Notes: generated by a model from the letters alone, not told the origin. A stretch of DNA of 64,000 bases from Buchnera aphidicola str. Bp (Baizongia pistaciae) (GCF_000007725.1 NC_004545.1:496001-560000); one strand, 5' to 3'; counted from the first letter of the stretch, positions 34,062 to 46,424 are shown. Numbers and translations are program-made.

Positions 34062-35246
34062 TTACTGCAGAACTTTAACTACAATTCCAGCTCCTACAGT
34101 TTTTCCGCCTTCCCGAATAGCAAATCTCAATCCATCAGACATAGCAATAGGATGAATTAAAGTAATTACCATTTTAACATTATCACCAGGCATAACCATC
34201 TCCATATCCTCTGGTAATTCAACCGATCCGGTTACATCTGTAGTTCGAAAATAAAACTGAGGACGATAACCTTTAAAAAACGGCGTATGGCGACCGCCTT
34301 CTTCTTTAGACAACACATATACTTCAGATTCAAATTTTATATGTGGGGTAATCGTTCCAGGTTTCGCTAAAACTTGACCACGCTCAATATCATCTCTTTT
34401 CGTACCCCTTAACAAAACACCAACATTTTCTCCTGCTCGCCCTTCATCTAATAATTTTCTAAACATTTCTACACCAGTGCATATAGTCTTAACAGTAGAT
34501 TTTATACCAACTATTTCTACTTCCTCACCTACTTTTATAATACCTCTTTCAATACGTCCAGTAACTACAGTTCCACGTCCTGATATAGAAAATACATCTT
34601 CAATAGGTAATAAAAAAGGTTGATCAATAGATCGTTTAGGCTCAGGAATATATGTATCTAAATAATTGGACAAATCTAAAATTTTTTGTTCCCATTGAGG
34701 ATCACCCTCTAACGCTTTTAAGGCAGATCCTCTGACAATAGGAGTGCTATCACCAGGAAAATCATATTGCGTTAATAAATCACGTACTTCCATTTCCACT
34801 AATTCTAATAATTCTTCATCATCAACCATGTCACACTTATTTAAGAAAACTACAATATAAGGAACACCTACTTGACGCCCTAACAAAATATGCTCACGAG
34901 TTTGAGGCATCGGGCCATCAGTAGCAGCAACTACCAAAATAGCTCCATCCATCTGTGCAGCACCAGTAATCATGTTCTTAATATAATCTGCATGTCCTGG
35001 ACAATCAACATGCGCATAATGTCTTATAGAAGTATCATACTCAACATGTGACGTATTAATTGTAATACCTCTAGCTTTTTCTTCTGGAGCATTATCTATT
35101 TGATCAAATGCACAAGCAGCACCTCCATACTTTTTAGATAATACAGTAGTAATTGCTGATGTTAAAGTAGTTTTACCATGATCAACGTGACCAATTGTTC
35201 CAACATTGATATGAGGCTTAGAACGTTTAAATTTTTCTTTAGACAC
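34062..35246 (-). CDS. tuf: Elongation factor Tu
   Basis: 394 aa, equal to E. coli EF-Tu. GTPase motifs GHVDHGKT (19-26), DCPGHADY and NKCD, with the effector [12 protein letters not shown]. It delivers aminoacyl-tRNA to the ribosome. This is the only tuf in the window, 63 bp after fusA as in the str operon. Confidence 0.98.
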   Translation of the reverse strand: MSKEKFKRSKPHINVGTIGHVDHGKTTLTSAITTVLSKKYGGAACAFDQIDNAPEEKARGITINTSHVEYDTSIRHYAHVDCPGHADYIKNMITGAAQMDGAILVVAATDGPMPQTREHILLGRQVGVPYIVVFLNKCDMVDDEELLELVEMEVRDLLTQYDFPGDSTPIVRGSALKALEGDPQWEQKILDLSNYLDTYIPEPKRSIDQPFLLPIEDVFSISGRGTVVTGRIERGIIKVGEEVEIVGIKSTVKTICTGVEMFRKLLDEGRAGENVGVLLRGTKRDDIERGQVLAKPGTITPHIKFESEVYVLSKEEGGRHTPFFKGYRPQFYFRTTDVTGSVELPEDMEMVMPGDNVKMVITLIHPIAMSDGLRFAIREGGKTVGAGIVVKVLQ

Positions 35247-35309
35247 AACTCATTTCCTTTCTATAAAAATAAAATAATTTAAACAAAATTAATATAAAAA
35301 TAACAATTA

Positions 35310-37442
35310 CTAATTCTTGTCCCTATTTTGAATAATAGATGACGCTACATGGACAGGCGCTTCAGAATACTTTAAAAACTCCATAGAATAAGAAGCTCTT
35401 CCCTGAGTTTGAGATCGAACATCAGTAGCATAACCAAACATACAAGACAATGGAACCTGAGCACGAATAGATTTTCCTATAGATAAATCTATCATACCTT
35501 CAATCATACCTCGTCTTCGATTCAAATCACCTATCACGTCGCCCATATACTCTTCCGGAGTCTCTACTTCTACTTTCATAATAGGTTCAAGTAAAACAGG
35601 ATTAGCTTTTTTAAAGGCGCTTTTAAATGCTAACGATGCAGCTAATTTAAACGCAATTTCAGATGAATCAACATCATGATAAGATCCAAAATGCAACCGA
35701 ACACCAATGTCTACTACAGAATAACCAGCAAGAGGACCATATAAAAGTTGTTCTTGTATACCTTTATCTATAGCTGAAATATATTCTCCAGGAATAATTC
35801 CACCTTTTATATCATTTATAAAAATATACCCTGACTGATTAAGAGGTTTTAATGGAAATAGATCTATAACAACATGTCCATATTGTCCTCTTCCACCAGA
35901 TTGTTTTATATATTTTCCTTCTACATTCTTAACTGAACTCTGAATCGTTTCTCGATATGACACTTGAGGTTGACCAATATTAGCACCTACTCCAAATTCT
36001 CTTCTCATTCTATCAACAATTATTTCTAAATGTAATTCACCCATGCCTGAAATAATAGTCTGATTAGATTCTCGATCTGTATGAACTTTAAATGAAGGAT
36101 CTTCCTTTGCTAATCTATTTAAAGCAACACTCATTTTTTCTTGATCAATTTTAGTTTTTGGTTCTACTGCTATGGAAATAACAGGATCCGGAAAATCCAT
36201 TTTTTCTAAAACAACTACATTATTTGGATCACATAAAGTATCTCCAGTAGTAACACTTTTCAAACCAATTGCAGCTGCAATATCACCTGCTCTCACCTCT
36301 TTTATTTCTTCCCTTTTATTTGCATGCATTTGAACAATTCTTCCAAATCTTTCTTTTTTTTTCTTAACTGAGTTATAAATAACATCTCCAGAACTTACTT
36401 TACCTGAATAAACTCTAAAAAATGTCAAATTTCCTACAAATGGATCTGTAGCAATTTTAAACGCTAATGCTACAAATGCTTCTTGATCATTTGATAAATC
36501 CATATTTGAAGAACATGATTTTTTACTATTACTCTTTTGACTAATTTTTTTAACATTGTAAGAAGCTACATCCATAGGAGAAGGTAAATACTCAACTATA
36601 GCATCTAACAACGCTTGAACTCCTTTATTTTTAAAAGCTGATCCACAGGTAATCAGAACTATTTCATTGTTTAATACACGTTGACGCAAAGAATTCTTGA
36701 TTTCATACTCAGATAATTTTTTCCCAGTTAAATACTTATCCATTAAAAAATCATCATTCTCAACAGCTGATTCAATTAATTTTTGACGCCATCTATCTGA
36801 TAATACTGTTAAATCAGAAGGTATATTATCATATTTAAAAGTAATACCTTTATCTAAATCATCCCAATAAATAGCTTTCATCCTAATTAAATCAATAACC
36901 CCAGAAAAATTTTCCTCAGAATTTATTGGAATTTGTATCGGTACAGGATCTATACCCAAACGTTCGTTCATTTGTTTAACTACATTAAAAAAATTTGCCC
37001 CCATACGATCCATCTTATTAATAAAAGCTATCCTAGGAACATTATATTTGTTTACTTGTCTCCACACTGTCTCTGATTGAGGTTGTACTCCACCAACGGC
37101 ACAATAAATCATAACAGCACCATCTAATACTCGCATTGATCTTTCTACTTCTATCGTAAAATCAACATGTCCTGGCGTATCAATAATATTAATTCGATGT
37201 GGTAAAAATTGTTTTGACATTCCTGACCAAAAAGTAGTAGTGGCTGCCGAAGTAATTGTAATTCCTCGTTCTTGTTCTTGTTCCATCCAATCCATGGTAG
37301 CTGCGCCATCATGAACTTCTCCAATCTTATGATTGATTCCCGTGTAAAATAAAATACGTTCAGTAGTAGTAGTTTTTCCAGCATCAATGTGTGCACTAAT
37401 ACCTATATTTCGATATTGTGACACAGGTGTAATACGAGCCAT
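35310..37442 (-). CDS. fusA: Elongation factor G
   Basis: 710 aa (E. coli 704). G motifs [17 protein letters not shown] and NKMDRMGA; domain [14 protein letters not shown] with its tip, and the C-terminal [14 protein letters not shown] Ser/Lys-rich insertion ([13 protein letters not shown], near 305) accounts for the extra length. It drives translocation and ribosome recycling. Confidence 0.98.
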   Translation of the reverse strand: MARITPVSQYRNIGISAHIDAGKTTTTERILFYTGINHKIGEVHDGAATMDWMEQEQERGITITSAATTTFWSGMSKQFLPHRINIIDTPGHVDFTIEVERSMRVLDGAVMIYCAVGGVQPQSETVWRQVNKYNVPRIAFINKMDRMGANFFNVVKQMNERLGIDPVPIQIPINSEENFSGVIDLIRMKAIYWDDLDKGITFKYDNIPSDLTVLSDRWRQKLIESAVENDDFLMDKYLTGKKLSEYEIKNSLRQRVLNNEIVLITCGSAFKNKGVQALLDAIVEYLPSPMDVASYNVKKISQKSNSKKSCSSNMDLSNDQEAFVALAFKIATDPFVGNLTFFRVYSGKVSSGDVIYNSVKKKKERFGRIVQMHANKREEIKEVRAGDIAAAIGLKSVTTGDTLCDPNNVVVLEKMDFPDPVISIAVEPKTKIDQEKMSVALNRLAKEDPSFKVHTDRESNQTIISGMGELHLEIIVDRMRREFGVGANIGQPQVSYRETIQSSVKNVEGKYIKQSGGRGQYGHVVIDLFPLKPLNQSGYIFINDIKGGIIPGEYISAIDKGIQEQLLYGPLAGYSVVDIGVRLHFGSYHDVDSSEIAFKLAASLAFKSAFKKANPVLLEPIMKVEVETPEEYMGDVIGDLNRRRGMIEGMIDLSIGKSIRAQVPLSCMFGYATDVRSQTQGRASYSMEFLKYSEAPVHVASSIIQNRDKN

Positions 37443-37540
37443 TCTATCCCTCTAATTTTTAATTTTTATACAGTAAATTATTTCACTTATATAGAAATTA
37501 ATAATTAATTTCAATTTAAAAACTATAATTTTTCAATGTT

Positions 37541-38011
37541 TTACCAACGATAATGTGCAAAAGCTTTGTTAGCTTCAGCCATACGATGTACATCTTCACG
37601 CTTTTTAACAGCAGATCCCTTGTTTTCTATCGCATCCGATAATTCATTAGACAATCGTATAATCATTGATTTATCTATGCGTTTTCGCGCTGAATGCACA
37701 ATCCAACGCATAGCTAAAGCATGACGTCGCACTGGACGAACTTCTATCGGAACTTGATAAGTTGATCCACCAACACGACGAGATTTTACTTCAACAGTAG
37801 GACGTACATTCTCTAAAGCTAATTCCAACACTTCTAATTCGGGTTTTCCTATCTTTTTTGCTAACATTGTTAAAGCTTGATATACAATTTCTTCAGCAAT
37901 AGATTTTTTTCCATCAACCATTATTATATTAATTAATTTTGCAACCATTTCAGAAGAAAATTTTGGATCAGACAAAATTTTTCGATGTCCAATACCACGA
38001 CGTCTTGGCAT
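37541..38011 (-). CDS. rpsG: 30S ribosomal protein S7
   Basis: 156 aa, in the range of E. coli S7. [18 protein letters not shown], then [29 protein letters not shown] and the C-terminal FAHYRW. It nucleates assembly of the 30S head. It sits between rpsL and fusA. Confidence 0.98.
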   Translation of the reverse strand: MPRRRGIGHRKILSDPKFSSEMVAKLINIIMVDGKKSIAEEIVYQALTMLAKKIGKPELEVLELALENVRPTVEVKSRRVGGSTYQVPIEVRPVRRHALAMRWIVHSARKRIDKSMIIRLSNELSDAIENKGSAVKKREDVHRMAEANKAFAHYRW

Positions 38012-38078
38012 AATAGTATGTACCCCACATAAAAATTTTTATTAAATTTAATAAAAAATAAAATAAATTATACTAAAG

Positions 38079-38450
38079 CTATTTTTTCTTTTTAACTCCA
38101 TATTTAGATCTACCCTGACTTCTACTTTTAACTCCTGAACAATCTAAAGCACCCCTAATAACGTGATAACGAACTCCAGGCAAATCTTTAACCCTTCCCC
38201 CTCTAATTAAAATTACTGAATGTTCTTGTAAATTATGACCTTCTCCTCCTATATAAGCAGTGACTTCATATCCATTTGTTAAACGTACTCTACATACTTT
38301 CCGCAATGCAGAATTAGGCTTTTTTGGTGTAGTAGTATACACCCGTATACATACTCCTCGTTTTTGAGGACATTTATTTAATGCAGGAACATTATTTTTA
38401 ATTAACTTTCGTGAACGAGATTTTCGAACTAACTGATTGACTGTTGCCAT
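38079..38450 (-). CDS. rpsL: 30S ribosomal protein S12
   Basis: 123 aa (E. coli 124). The decoding-centre loops [14 protein letters not shown] and [13 protein letters not shown] are wild type, including both Lys residues that mutate in streptomycin resistance. The C-terminus is shortened to SKYGVKKKK. First gene of the str block. Confidence 0.98.
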
Positions 38451-38524
38451 AATAACTCCTAAATTATCACTAAATATTATAAATAATGTTTAAAAAATGC
38501 GATATAATCCATATTATAAAAAAA

Positions 38525-38812
38525 TTACCATGACATTTGCTGCTTATGTTTTACAGTTAAATCAACAAATCTGTTATATCCTATTACGTTAACATTCGGA
38601 GAAATATTGTCTAAAATACCACGGGCACACAAATCTTGTTTTAAAGCATACATAGAAACAGAATAAGATAAAATTTTATTTAAAAATACATTATTTTTTA
38701 ATGCTAACACCACACTATTTTGTAGCATTAATATATCATCTACAGATTCTAACATATTCATTAATAATACCATATTAGTTTCAAACGGAGAACGCATTAA
38801 AATATGCAACAT
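38525..38812 (-). CDS. tusB: tRNA 2-thiouridine sulfurtransferase subunit TusB
   Basis: 95 aa, equal to E. coli TusB. MLHILMRSPFETN, YALKQDLCARGILDNIS and the C-terminal FVDLTVKHKQQMSW align along the length. Part of the TusBCD hexamer that relays sulfur to MnmA for s2U34 of Lys, Glu and Gln tRNAs. It lies directly upstream of rpsL as in E. coli. Confidence 0.94.
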   Translation of the reverse strand: MLHILMRSPFETNMVLLMNMLESVDDILMLQNSVVLALKNNVFLNKILSYSVSMYALKQDLCARGILDNISPNVNVIGYNRFVDLTVKHKQQMSW

Positions 38813-38828
38813 TTTTAATCAATTCCCT

Positions 38829-39188
38829 TTAAAAATTAATTATTAAATCACTATTTTTTAACTTGTTTCGAATTTCAATAGCAGATAATATAGAAACGTC
38901 TAATAAAAAGTCTGTCTTTTTAAACAAACCGCGTTCCTTCAAAGACTCATTACATAAAAAAAAATCATAAATACCAAAAAACGGTAATATTTTAAAAGAT
39001 AAAACATAATTTTTTGACAAAATTTCATCTGGCTTTTGATTTTTTAATAATTGAAAAATACCATCACCAATAAAAAAAACTGAAATCTTACTATTCATAA
39101 TAGAAACAGACAATAATAAATCTAAACCTTCACGACCTAAACTAACGCCATGCGGTACATAAGAAAAAACAAAAGCTATTTTTTTCAT
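38829..39188 (-). CDS. tusC: tRNA 2-thiouridine sulfurtransferase subunit TusC
   Basis: 119 aa (E. coli 119). DsrF-like fold: KKIAFVFSYVPHGVSLGREGLD, ISVFFIGDGIFQLL and the C-terminal half with SLKERGL. Middle partner of TusBCD, 16 bp before tusB and 15 bp after tusD. Confidence 0.94.
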   Translation of the reverse strand: MKKIAFVFSYVPHGVSLGREGLDLLLSVSIMNSKISVFFIGDGIFQLLKNQKPDEILSKNYVLSFKILPFFGIYDFFLCNESLKERGLFKKTDFLLDVSILSAIEIRNKLKNSDLIINF

Positions 39189-39203
39189 ATCATTATCATT
39201 ATG

Positions 39204-39596
39204 CTAAAATTGTATAACACGATCGCTAATCTTCAAGTAATTTGAAAATTCACCCAAGCCAGTTAAAAAAAATGATGATTTTAAATTACCTACTTTAATA
39301 TTCTTATTTTGTTTTGTATTAGATACTACATCAATAACTCCTCTTCTTAAAGCGGCACTAACACATACACATAACTTAACTAAATACTTGTTATGCAACC
39401 AAGTCCATTCTTCTACTAAATTACATTCGTTAAAATTAGGAGATATAAATTTATTAGCATTTAATGCTCCATCACAATAAAAAAAAATACTCAATAATTT
39501 ATGATGATTTAAGATAACTGCACGTGAAAACAAAAACGCACTAGTAGAATTTTGTGTGCTATACGGTGGCCCAATAACTAATACAGTATAATTCAT
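39204..39596 (-). CDS. tusD: tRNA 2-thiouridine sulfurtransferase subunit TusD
   Basis: 130 aa from the ATG at 39596 (MNYTVLVIGPPYSTQ; E. coli 128), with AAGGTG about 10 nt upstream; a GTG at 39608 overlaps that site and adds four residues. The catalytic Cys region KLCVCVSAALRRGV is present, so persulfide transfer should work. With TusB and TusC the complex is complete. Confidence 0.95.
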   Translation of the reverse strand: MNYTVLVIGPPYSTQNSTSAFLFSRAVILNHHKLLSIFFYCDGALNANKFISPNFNECNLVEEWTWLHNKYLVKLCVCVSAALRRGVIDVVSNTKQNKNIKVGNLKSSFFLTGLGEFSNYLKISDRVIQF

Positions 39597-39675
39597 AAAA
39601 TATATCACCTTATTTCGTAAATTTTAATATAAAATAAAACTTGTTAATACATATTTCTTTTTAAAATAGTAAATT

Positions 39676-40431
39676 TTACTTAGATTGTATGTCTATTAAT
39701 TCTATTTCAAATATTAAAGTCGAATTTCCTGGAATTCCAGGTACTCCAGTTTCCCCATATGCTAATTTCGGTGGTATTACTAATTTTATTAAACCACCTT
39801 TTTTTATATATTTTAAACCTTCTATCCAACCTGGAATAACGCTATCTAAAGAAAAAGATAAAGGTTGACCTCGCTTGTAAGAATTATCAAACTCATTACC
39901 ATTAATCAATGATCCTTTATAATGAACTGTGATAACATCACTATCATGCAAAAATTTACCACTTCCTTTTTTCTTAATAAAAAAAACTAAACCCGAAGAC
40001 GTGTGTCTCGCATCTTTTTTCTTTAGCATTTTTTTAATATATAAATCTCCTTGAATTTTATTATTATGTGCTTCCTTCTTTAAAACTATATCTTCAAAAT
40101 ATTTTAATTTTTTTTCTAATTTTATTAATTCCATTGAAATTTCTTGGTCAGATAATATAGTCTTTCCTGAAAGAGAGTCTCTTATTCCTGATAATAAACT
40201 ATTTTTATCTAAAATCACTCCTAATCGCTTCTGCTCACGAAAAGAATGATTAATGTAATTTCCTAATGATACTCCCAACGCATAAGCTGATTGATCATCA
40301 AAATTTTCAAGATTCTTTTGAATAATATGATCTTTTCGAATCAAAGATGTACTAGCATATAAAGATTTTGGAAAAAATATTGATAGAAAAATCATTACAA
40401 AAATTATGTGTATAATTTTCAACAAAATCAT
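39676..40431 (-). CDS. fkpA: Periplasmic FKBP-type peptidyl-prolyl isomerase FkpA
   Basis: 251 aa (E. coli 270). The first 26 residues form a signal peptide: MILLK, hydrophobic core, cleavage expected after SLYA. An N-terminal helical dimerisation region (ALGVSLGNYI) is followed by the FKBP domain (about 145-250; DVITVHYKGSLINGNEFDNSYKRGQP, VIPGWIEGL, LAYGETGVPGIPGNSTLIF). It is a chaperone for envelope proteins and one of few periplasmic folding factors expected in this organism. Confidence 0.95.
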   Translation of the reverse strand: MILLKIIHIIFVMIFLSIFFPKSLYASTSLIRKDHIIQKNLENFDDQSAYALGVSLGNYINHSFREQKRLGVILDKNSLLSGIRDSLSGKTILSDQEISMELIKLEKKLKYFEDIVLKKEAHNNKIQGDLYIKKMLKKKDARHTSSGLVFFIKKKGSGKFLHDSDVITVHYKGSLINGNEFDNSYKRGQPLSFSLDSVIPGWIEGLKYIKKGGLIKLVIPPKLAYGETGVPGIPGNSTLIFEIELIDIQSK

Positions 40432-41012
40432 AATTTCTCCGACGAATCATTCTAATTAAAATTTTTATTAAAATTCACTTAAACTAATATTTTTAAATAT
40501 AAATCTTTAATACCTAAAATATTTTTTTATATTATTAAAACTTCAAATATTTTACTGTCCTTTTAAAATAATAAAAAAATAACTATTATATTTAAAACTT
40601 CATAAACATATCTAAATTCTTATAATTTCTAACTTTACTTTTATTGTAATAATAAATATTTTTAGCACTTTTAAAAAAAACCATAAAATACATTAATTTA
40701 TTATACGAATTTATTTTATTACAAATATTAACACTCAAAAACTTTCTAAATATAAACATAAAACATTTAAACAAAAATTATTACTATTAAAAATTTATTG
40801 ATATATTACAAATATTCACTCTTAAAGTTAACTACAGTTACAACACTTTATAAAGTAATTTTATTACTACAAAACTATACTCACATTTATATTAATTATC
40901 TATTATAATAAATATTTTAAGTTATGAACGTATTTTATTTAATGATAAAAAAATTTATATACTCTAAACTATAATTTAATCAACAAATAACCGACATATA
41001 CGGATTTCTAAA
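40432..41012. other. Gene-free divergent spacer fkpA-tsgA
   Basis: About 580 bp, extremely AT-rich, between two divergent genes, so it should hold both promoters; no near-consensus pair stands out. A 60-codon open frame at 40774-40592 on the minus strand is Lys/Asn/Phe-rich like chance translation and is not called. Confidence 0.55.
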
Positions 41013-42179
41013 ATGATAAATAAAAGTAATCTTATAGGACTTACTTGTATTAGCTTCCTATCTTACGCTTTAACCGGAGCATTAATTACAATCACTGGCA
41101 TTTTTTTAGAAAATATTTCAAAATATTTTAATATACCTATAACAGACATGGGTAATACGTTTACTTTTTTAAATGCAGGGATTTTATCTTCTATTTTTAT
41201 AAGTTCTTGGATAACAAATATTATTAATTTAAAAACACAATTAATTTTTGGATTTATATTAACTATCATTGCTACATTAATATTAATTTTTAGTCATAAC
41301 TTAACATATTTTTCTATCAGTATGTTTATGCTAGGAATAATTAGCGGAATTACCATGTCTATTGGCACATACATCATTACAAATTTGTATACTGATCAAA
41401 CAAGAGCTTCAATGCTATTATTAACCGATTCTTTTTTTAGCATGTCAGGTATAATTTTCCCCATTATAACAGCACTAATTATTTCCAATAATATGAAATG
41501 GTACTGGGTGTATTTTATTATAGGAATTATTTATTTAATAATATTTTTAATTACAATAAATACAAAATTTCCTATAATTTACACAGAAATTTCTAAAAAA
41601 CGTATTAAAACATGGAATTTTTCTATCTTATGTCTATCCATTTCTGCACTATTATATATTTTAGGTCAATTAAGTTTTATATCATGGATGCCAGAATACA
41701 CTATGAAATATATTCATATAAGTATTAATCAATCTAGTAAGTTAGTTAGTGCATTTTGGATGGCGTATATGGTGGGCATGTGGATTTTTAGTTTTATACT
41801 TAAATTTTTTGATTTAAAAAAAACAATAATAACGCTATCAGGAATTTCCTTATTTTTAATGTCTTTATTTAACATATTTTATGACTACGCATTACTATAT
41901 ATTATAATACTCTCGCTAGGATTTTTTTCAAGTGCAATTTATACAATTATAATTACACTAGCTTCGCAACAAACACCATTATCTTCACCTAAAACAATTA
42001 ATTATATCCTGACTAGTGGTACTGTTGGTACACTATTAACATTTATTATTACAGGTCCTATAGTTCAAAAATATGGAATTTTCTCAGCACTACTTGTCTC
42101 AAACATTTTATATGGAATAGTATTTTTTCTTGTAATAATATTCGCTACGTTAACAAAGACAAAACCAATACATGACTAA
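41013..42179 (+). CDS. tsgA: Major facilitator family transporter TsgA
   Basis: 388 aa with about 12 membrane segments; E. coli TsgA is 393. Family-specific segments: [60 protein letters not shown]. It is a sugar/MFS-type permease of unknown substrate. Its TAA stop overlaps the trpS stop on the other strand by three bases. Confidence 0.94.
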
Positions 42180-43177
42180 AATAATCCCATCGAAGTTTTA
42201 ACTTTCTTAAGTAATTTTTTTGCATACCAACTCGCTCTTTTCGAACCTTCAGAAAGTATTTTTTCTAAATAATCTTCATTTTTTCTAAAACTAAAATATA
42301 AATTTTGAAAATTAGTCATAAAATTCACTATCTCTTTTATTACTACTGATTTAAAATCTTGATACGAATAATAATAAAACTCTTTCTCTATATCCGATAT
42401 ATCCCTATTCTGGAAACAGGATAAAATATTAATTAAATTAGAAATACCTATCTTAGTATCCTTATCATAACGAATTCTAGGAGGATTATCTGAATCAGTT
42501 ACTGCTAACTTAATCTTTTTTTTAACGGAGCTAAGATTGTCTAATAAAAAAATAACACCGTTCTCATTCACATCTGATTTAGACATTTTTTTAGTTGGGT
42601 CAGACAAAGATAAAATATTAGAACCATAATAAGACATTTTATTCTTAGGAATCTTAAACGTGTTTCCATATAATAAATTAAATCTCCGTGCAATATTGCA
42701 TATCAATTCCATATGTTGTTTTTGATCTAAACCAATAGGAACAACATCAGTATCATATAATAAAACATCTGAAGCCATTAAAATAGGATAACTTAATAAA
42801 CCAACGTTAATATTTTTAGAATTTTTTCTAGCTTTATCCTTAAATTGAGTCATTCTAATTAACTCTCCATAATATGTACAACACGTTAATAACCAATGCA
42901 ACTCAGAATGCTCATGAACACAAGACTGCAAAAAAATAACACTTTTACAAGGATCAAGACCACATGCTAAATATGTTGCTACTACATCTAAAACACTATT
43001 TTTTAGTATAGCAGATGAACGTCGTACAGTAAGAGAATGCAAATCAGCAATACAAAAAAAACACGTAAAATCATGTTGCATTAAAATCCATTCACGCAAC
43101 ACACCAATATAATTACCAATAGTCAATTGTCCTGACGGTTGTACTGCACTAAATACATTTTTGTTTAACTTTTCCAT
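42176..43177 (-). CDS. trpS: Tryptophanyl-tRNA synthetase
   Basis: 333 aa (E. coli 334). Class I signatures TIGN (19-22, the HIGH equivalent) and KMSKS (197-201); [12 protein letters not shown] and [11 protein letters not shown] bind ATP and Trp-AMP. Its TAG shares bases with the tsgA TAA. The E. coli neighbour gph is missing; rpe follows upstream at 130 bp. Confidence 0.97.
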
Positions 43178-43307
43178 TAGCGTTGCTTTCCGAAAAATAA
43201 AAATATAATAAACTTAATTTACCCAATATTAATTTAAAAATAAATACTAGATAAAATAACATCTAAATTAAATTTTTTTATAAATATTATCTTTTAAATC
43301 TAATAAA

Positions 43308-43994
43308 TCATTTTTTACAATTAATGTTTTTTAACACGTCTCTAAAACTTCGAATAGTTAAATCATAATTTATAGAATTAAAAATTGCTGAACCTATTAC
43401 AAAGATATCCGTACCAAAACTAGCAATTTTAAATATATTACTCAAATTTATACCACCATCTACTTCCAATAAAATATTCTTTTTACTTTTGTCAATTAAT
43501 TCCCGAACTATACGTATTTTATTTAATATAGATGGAATAAACTTTTGTCCAGGAAATCCTGGATTTACAGACATTAATAATATTAAATCAATTTTATCAA
43601 GCACATTGTCTAATACACATAATGGAGTTAAAGGGTTTAAAGCTAAACCAACTTTACAACCATAACTTTTTATTAATTTAATTGTTTTCTCAACATTATT
43701 CGTTGATTCTGGATGAAATGAAATAATGTTTACATCTAATTTTGCAAACTTAATAATTAAATCATCCACCGGACAAGTCATAAGATGAACATCGATTACC
43801 ATTGATTTAATTTTTTCAACACTTCTCAAAGATTCCAATACTATTGGACCAAAAGTTAAATTTTTAACATAATGATTATCCATGACATCATAATGAATCA
43901 TATCACTTCCACTTTTTAATACATCAAAAATATCTTCGCCTAATCTTGAAAAATTCGCGGACAAAACAGAAGATGATAATAAAAATTTTTTCAT
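43308..43994 (-). CDS. rpe: Ribulose-phosphate 3-epimerase
   Basis: 228 aa (E. coli 225), TIM barrel. Motifs: SVLSANFSRLGED, HYDVMDNHYVKN, VDVHLMTCP, MSVNPGFPGQKF and EVDGGIN, with the metal and catalytic His/Asp. It interconverts ribulose-5-P and xylulose-5-P in the pentose phosphate pathway. The dam and damX genes between it and aroB in E. coli are lost. Confidence 0.96.
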   Translation of the reverse strand: MKKFLLSSSVLSANFSRLGEDIFDVLKSGSDMIHYDVMDNHYVKNLTFGPIVLESLRSVEKIKSMVIDVHLMTCPVDDLIIKFAKLDVNIISFHPESTNNVEKTIKLIKSYGCKVGLALNPLTPLCVLDNVLDKIDLILLMSVNPGFPGQKFIPSILNKIRIVRELIDKSKKNILLEVDGGINLSNIFKIASFGTDIFVIGSAIFNSINYDLTIRSFRDVLKNINCKK

Positions 43995-44098
43995 AACTTT
44001 CCTTAAAATGTAACCAAATTAAAAATAATAAATTTTATCATCATCATGTAATATACATTTCTATAAATATAACATAATACTAAATAAATATTTATCAC

Positions 44099-45178
44099 CT
44101 AACAATTTTTTATTACTGACATCAATATATTTTCATGAACATTAGAAAAAATTTTAACATTACCAATAAAAACTGGTAAAACCATTCTTAATTTTCCTGA
44201 AATAACTTTTTTATCTCTTTTAAAATTTGAAATATAAGATTCAAAACTCATATTTTTAGGTCCACTAATTGGTAATCCTACCCTCTGTAGTAAAGATATA
44301 ATACGAGTTATATCATTGTCTTTCATAAATCCTAATAACTCCGACGTTTTAGAAGCCATAACAATGCCCACTGATACAGCTTCTCCATGTAACCATGTTC
44401 CATATCCCAAAAACGTTTCAATAGCATGACCATACGTATGGCCTAAATTTAACAACATTCTATCATGAATTTCTTTTTCATCTTTTTCTACAATACTGAT
44501 TTTAATTTCACAACATCGATTAATACAATAAGATAACGCACTATAATCTAATTTTAAAACACGCTCTAAATTTTCTTCTAACCAATTAAAAAAATTGACG
44601 TCAAAAGAAACAGCATATTTTACAATTTCCGCTATTCCGGATATTAATTGACGTCTAGGTAACGTATTTAAAAAATCAAAATTTATAATTACGGAACTAG
44701 GTTGCCAAAAAGAACCAATCATATTTTTTCCCAAAACATGATTGACAGAAGTTTTACCACCAATAGATGCATCTACTTGTGCTAATAATGTTGTAGGTAT
44801 CTGTACGAATTTAATACCTCTTTGATAAATAGAAGCCACAAAACCAGTTATGTCACCAATAACTCCTCCTCCTAATGCAATTAAAACTGCATCTCGACAA
44901 TACGAATATTTTAATAAAGTAGATAAAATAATTTCTACTGTATCAATGTTTTTATAAATTTCACCATCAGATATGATAACGTTTTTGACTTGTGCTCCCA
45001 ATTTATGCAAATAATATGTAATCTTTTTATTCCAAATTTTGAATACTACATCGTTAGTAATAATTGCAACTTGAGTGTTCGATTCAATTGGAAAAAAAAT
45101 ATTACTTATTTCCAATAAATTAGATCCTATATAAACTGGATATGTATCTTTTCCTAAATTTACCATTAAATTTTTCAA
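44099..45178 (-). CDS. aroB: 3-Dehydroquinate synthase
   Basis: 359 aa (E. coli 362). NAD-binding GGGVIGDITGF, PTTLLAQVDASIGGKTSVN and metal ligands in LNLGHTYGHAIE and LHGEAV. It converts DAHP to dehydroquinate, step two of the shikimate pathway. It follows aroK by 38 bp as in E. coli. Confidence 0.97.
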   Translation of the reverse strand: MKNLMVNLGKDTYPVYIGSNLLEISNIFFPIESNTQVAIITNDVVFKIWNKKITYYLHKLGAQVKNVIISDGEIYKNIDTVEIILSTLLKYSYCRDAVLIALGGGVIGDITGFVASIYQRGIKFVQIPTTLLAQVDASIGGKTSVNHVLGKNMIGSFWQPSSVIINFDFLNTLPRRQLISGIAEIVKYAVSFDVNFFNWLEENLERVLKLDYSALSYCINRCCEIKISIVEKDEKEIHDRMLLNLGHTYGHAIETFLGYGTWLHGEAVSVGIVMASKTSELLGFMKDNDITRIISLLQRVGLPISGPKNMSFESYISNFKRDKKVISGKLRMVLPVFIGNVKIFSNVHENILMSVIKNC

Positions 45179-45216
45179 TATTTATAATCTCCTATAATTA
45201 AATTAAAAAACTTATA

Positions 45217-45741
45217 TCAAAAATTATTTAACAAACGAATAATGTAAAATACAATAGCTTTAATACTTCTATCATTCATGCGTATTGTAATATCAGCTAT
45301 TGATTGATAAAGAGGATTTCTATGAAAAGCCAATTCTTCAAGAACAGTTTGAATAGATGTATTATCTACTTGTAATAATGGACGTTGTTTGTTTTTTTTA
45401 GTTCTAACTAATTGTTTTTCCACAGAAGTTTCTAAATAAATAACCACGCCACGAGATGATAATTTATTTCTTATTTCTCTTGAAAGAATAGATCCTCCTC
45501 CTGTTGACAAAACTATACCCCTTTTGTCAATTATTTCACTAATTATTTTTTGTTCCCGTTTTCTAAACCCTAATTCTCCTTCAATATCAAAAATCCAACT
45601 AACATCTACACCAGTACGTTTTTCGATTTCTTGATCTGAATCGTAAAATTCCATACTTAGTTGTTGAGCTAAATGACGACCAATAGTACTTTTTCCAGCT
45701 CCCATAGGTCCAATTAAAAAAATATTTCGTTTTTCTGTCAT
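45217..45741 (-). CDS. aroK: Shikimate kinase I
   Basis: 174 aa (E. coli 173). P-loop GPMGAGKS (11-18), shikimate-binding Asp in FYDSDQEIE, the RKRE and STGGG segments and lid Arg in KNKQRPLL. It phosphorylates shikimate. First gene of the aroK-aroB operon; together with aroE three of the seven chorismate steps are in the window. Confidence 0.97.
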   Translation of the reverse strand: MTEKRNIFLIGPMGAGKSTIGRHLAQQLSMEFYDSDQEIEKRTGVDVSWIFDIEGELGFRKREQKIISEIIDKRGIVLSTGGGSILSREIRNKLSSRGVVIYLETSVEKQLVRTKKNKQRPLLQVDNTSIQTVLEELAFHRNPLYQSIADITIRMNDRSIKAIVFYIIRLLNNF

Positions 45742-46424
45742 TTTTATTCAAATTATTGAAATGATTTGTTAATAAATTCCATACACAGTATTAACACTGG
45801 TAGGACATAAATTCTCAATACACACTTTATGAATATTATTTAATCAAATAAAACTTATTAAAAATTTTAAGTATATAATTTACTCACAATAAAAAAATAT
45901 AAGATTTTAAATAAACAATTTTACTATTAAAAAAAGACCAAAAATATTTAACATACATATCAACTTAAAAATTCATGTCAAATACTATTTGAATTATAAA
46001 AAATTAACTAACAATTTTTAAATATGCACCTTTTATAAAAAAAACCACAATATATTTTGATTATAAAACTAATAATTTGAACTATAACAGTATCAAATAA
46101 ATCCTTTTAAATTTCTAGAATAATTTTCATAATCTTAATTATAATTAAAAATATAAAACAAACTTTAGATTGAATATATAAAATACTCCATACAAAAATG
46201 TAATATAAAAAAGAATTGTATATAATTCTATAAAATAAGTACACATATTCATCGAATGTACATTAATTGATGAACATTTATACAAAATTTTATGTTAAAC
46301 TAACATCATCCAAATGTATTATCACAAAATATATAAATATACTCTTTATCTAAATATACTTATACTAAATAGAAATTTATTCTACTTACATTCATTTATT
46401 AAAAATTTACTAAAAAAGCATAAG
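45742..46424. other. Gene-free spacer aroK to tRNA-Ser promoter
   Basis: About 680 bp of A/T-rich DNA between divergent aroK and tRNA-Ser. An open frame running 46314-46607 covers the tRNA and is a chance frame. No other structure seen. Confidence 0.6.

Noticed and set aside
40592-40774. 60-codon frame in the fkpA-tsgA spacer
   Set aside because: Lys/Asn/Phe/Tyr composition typical of chance translation of A/T-rich DNA.
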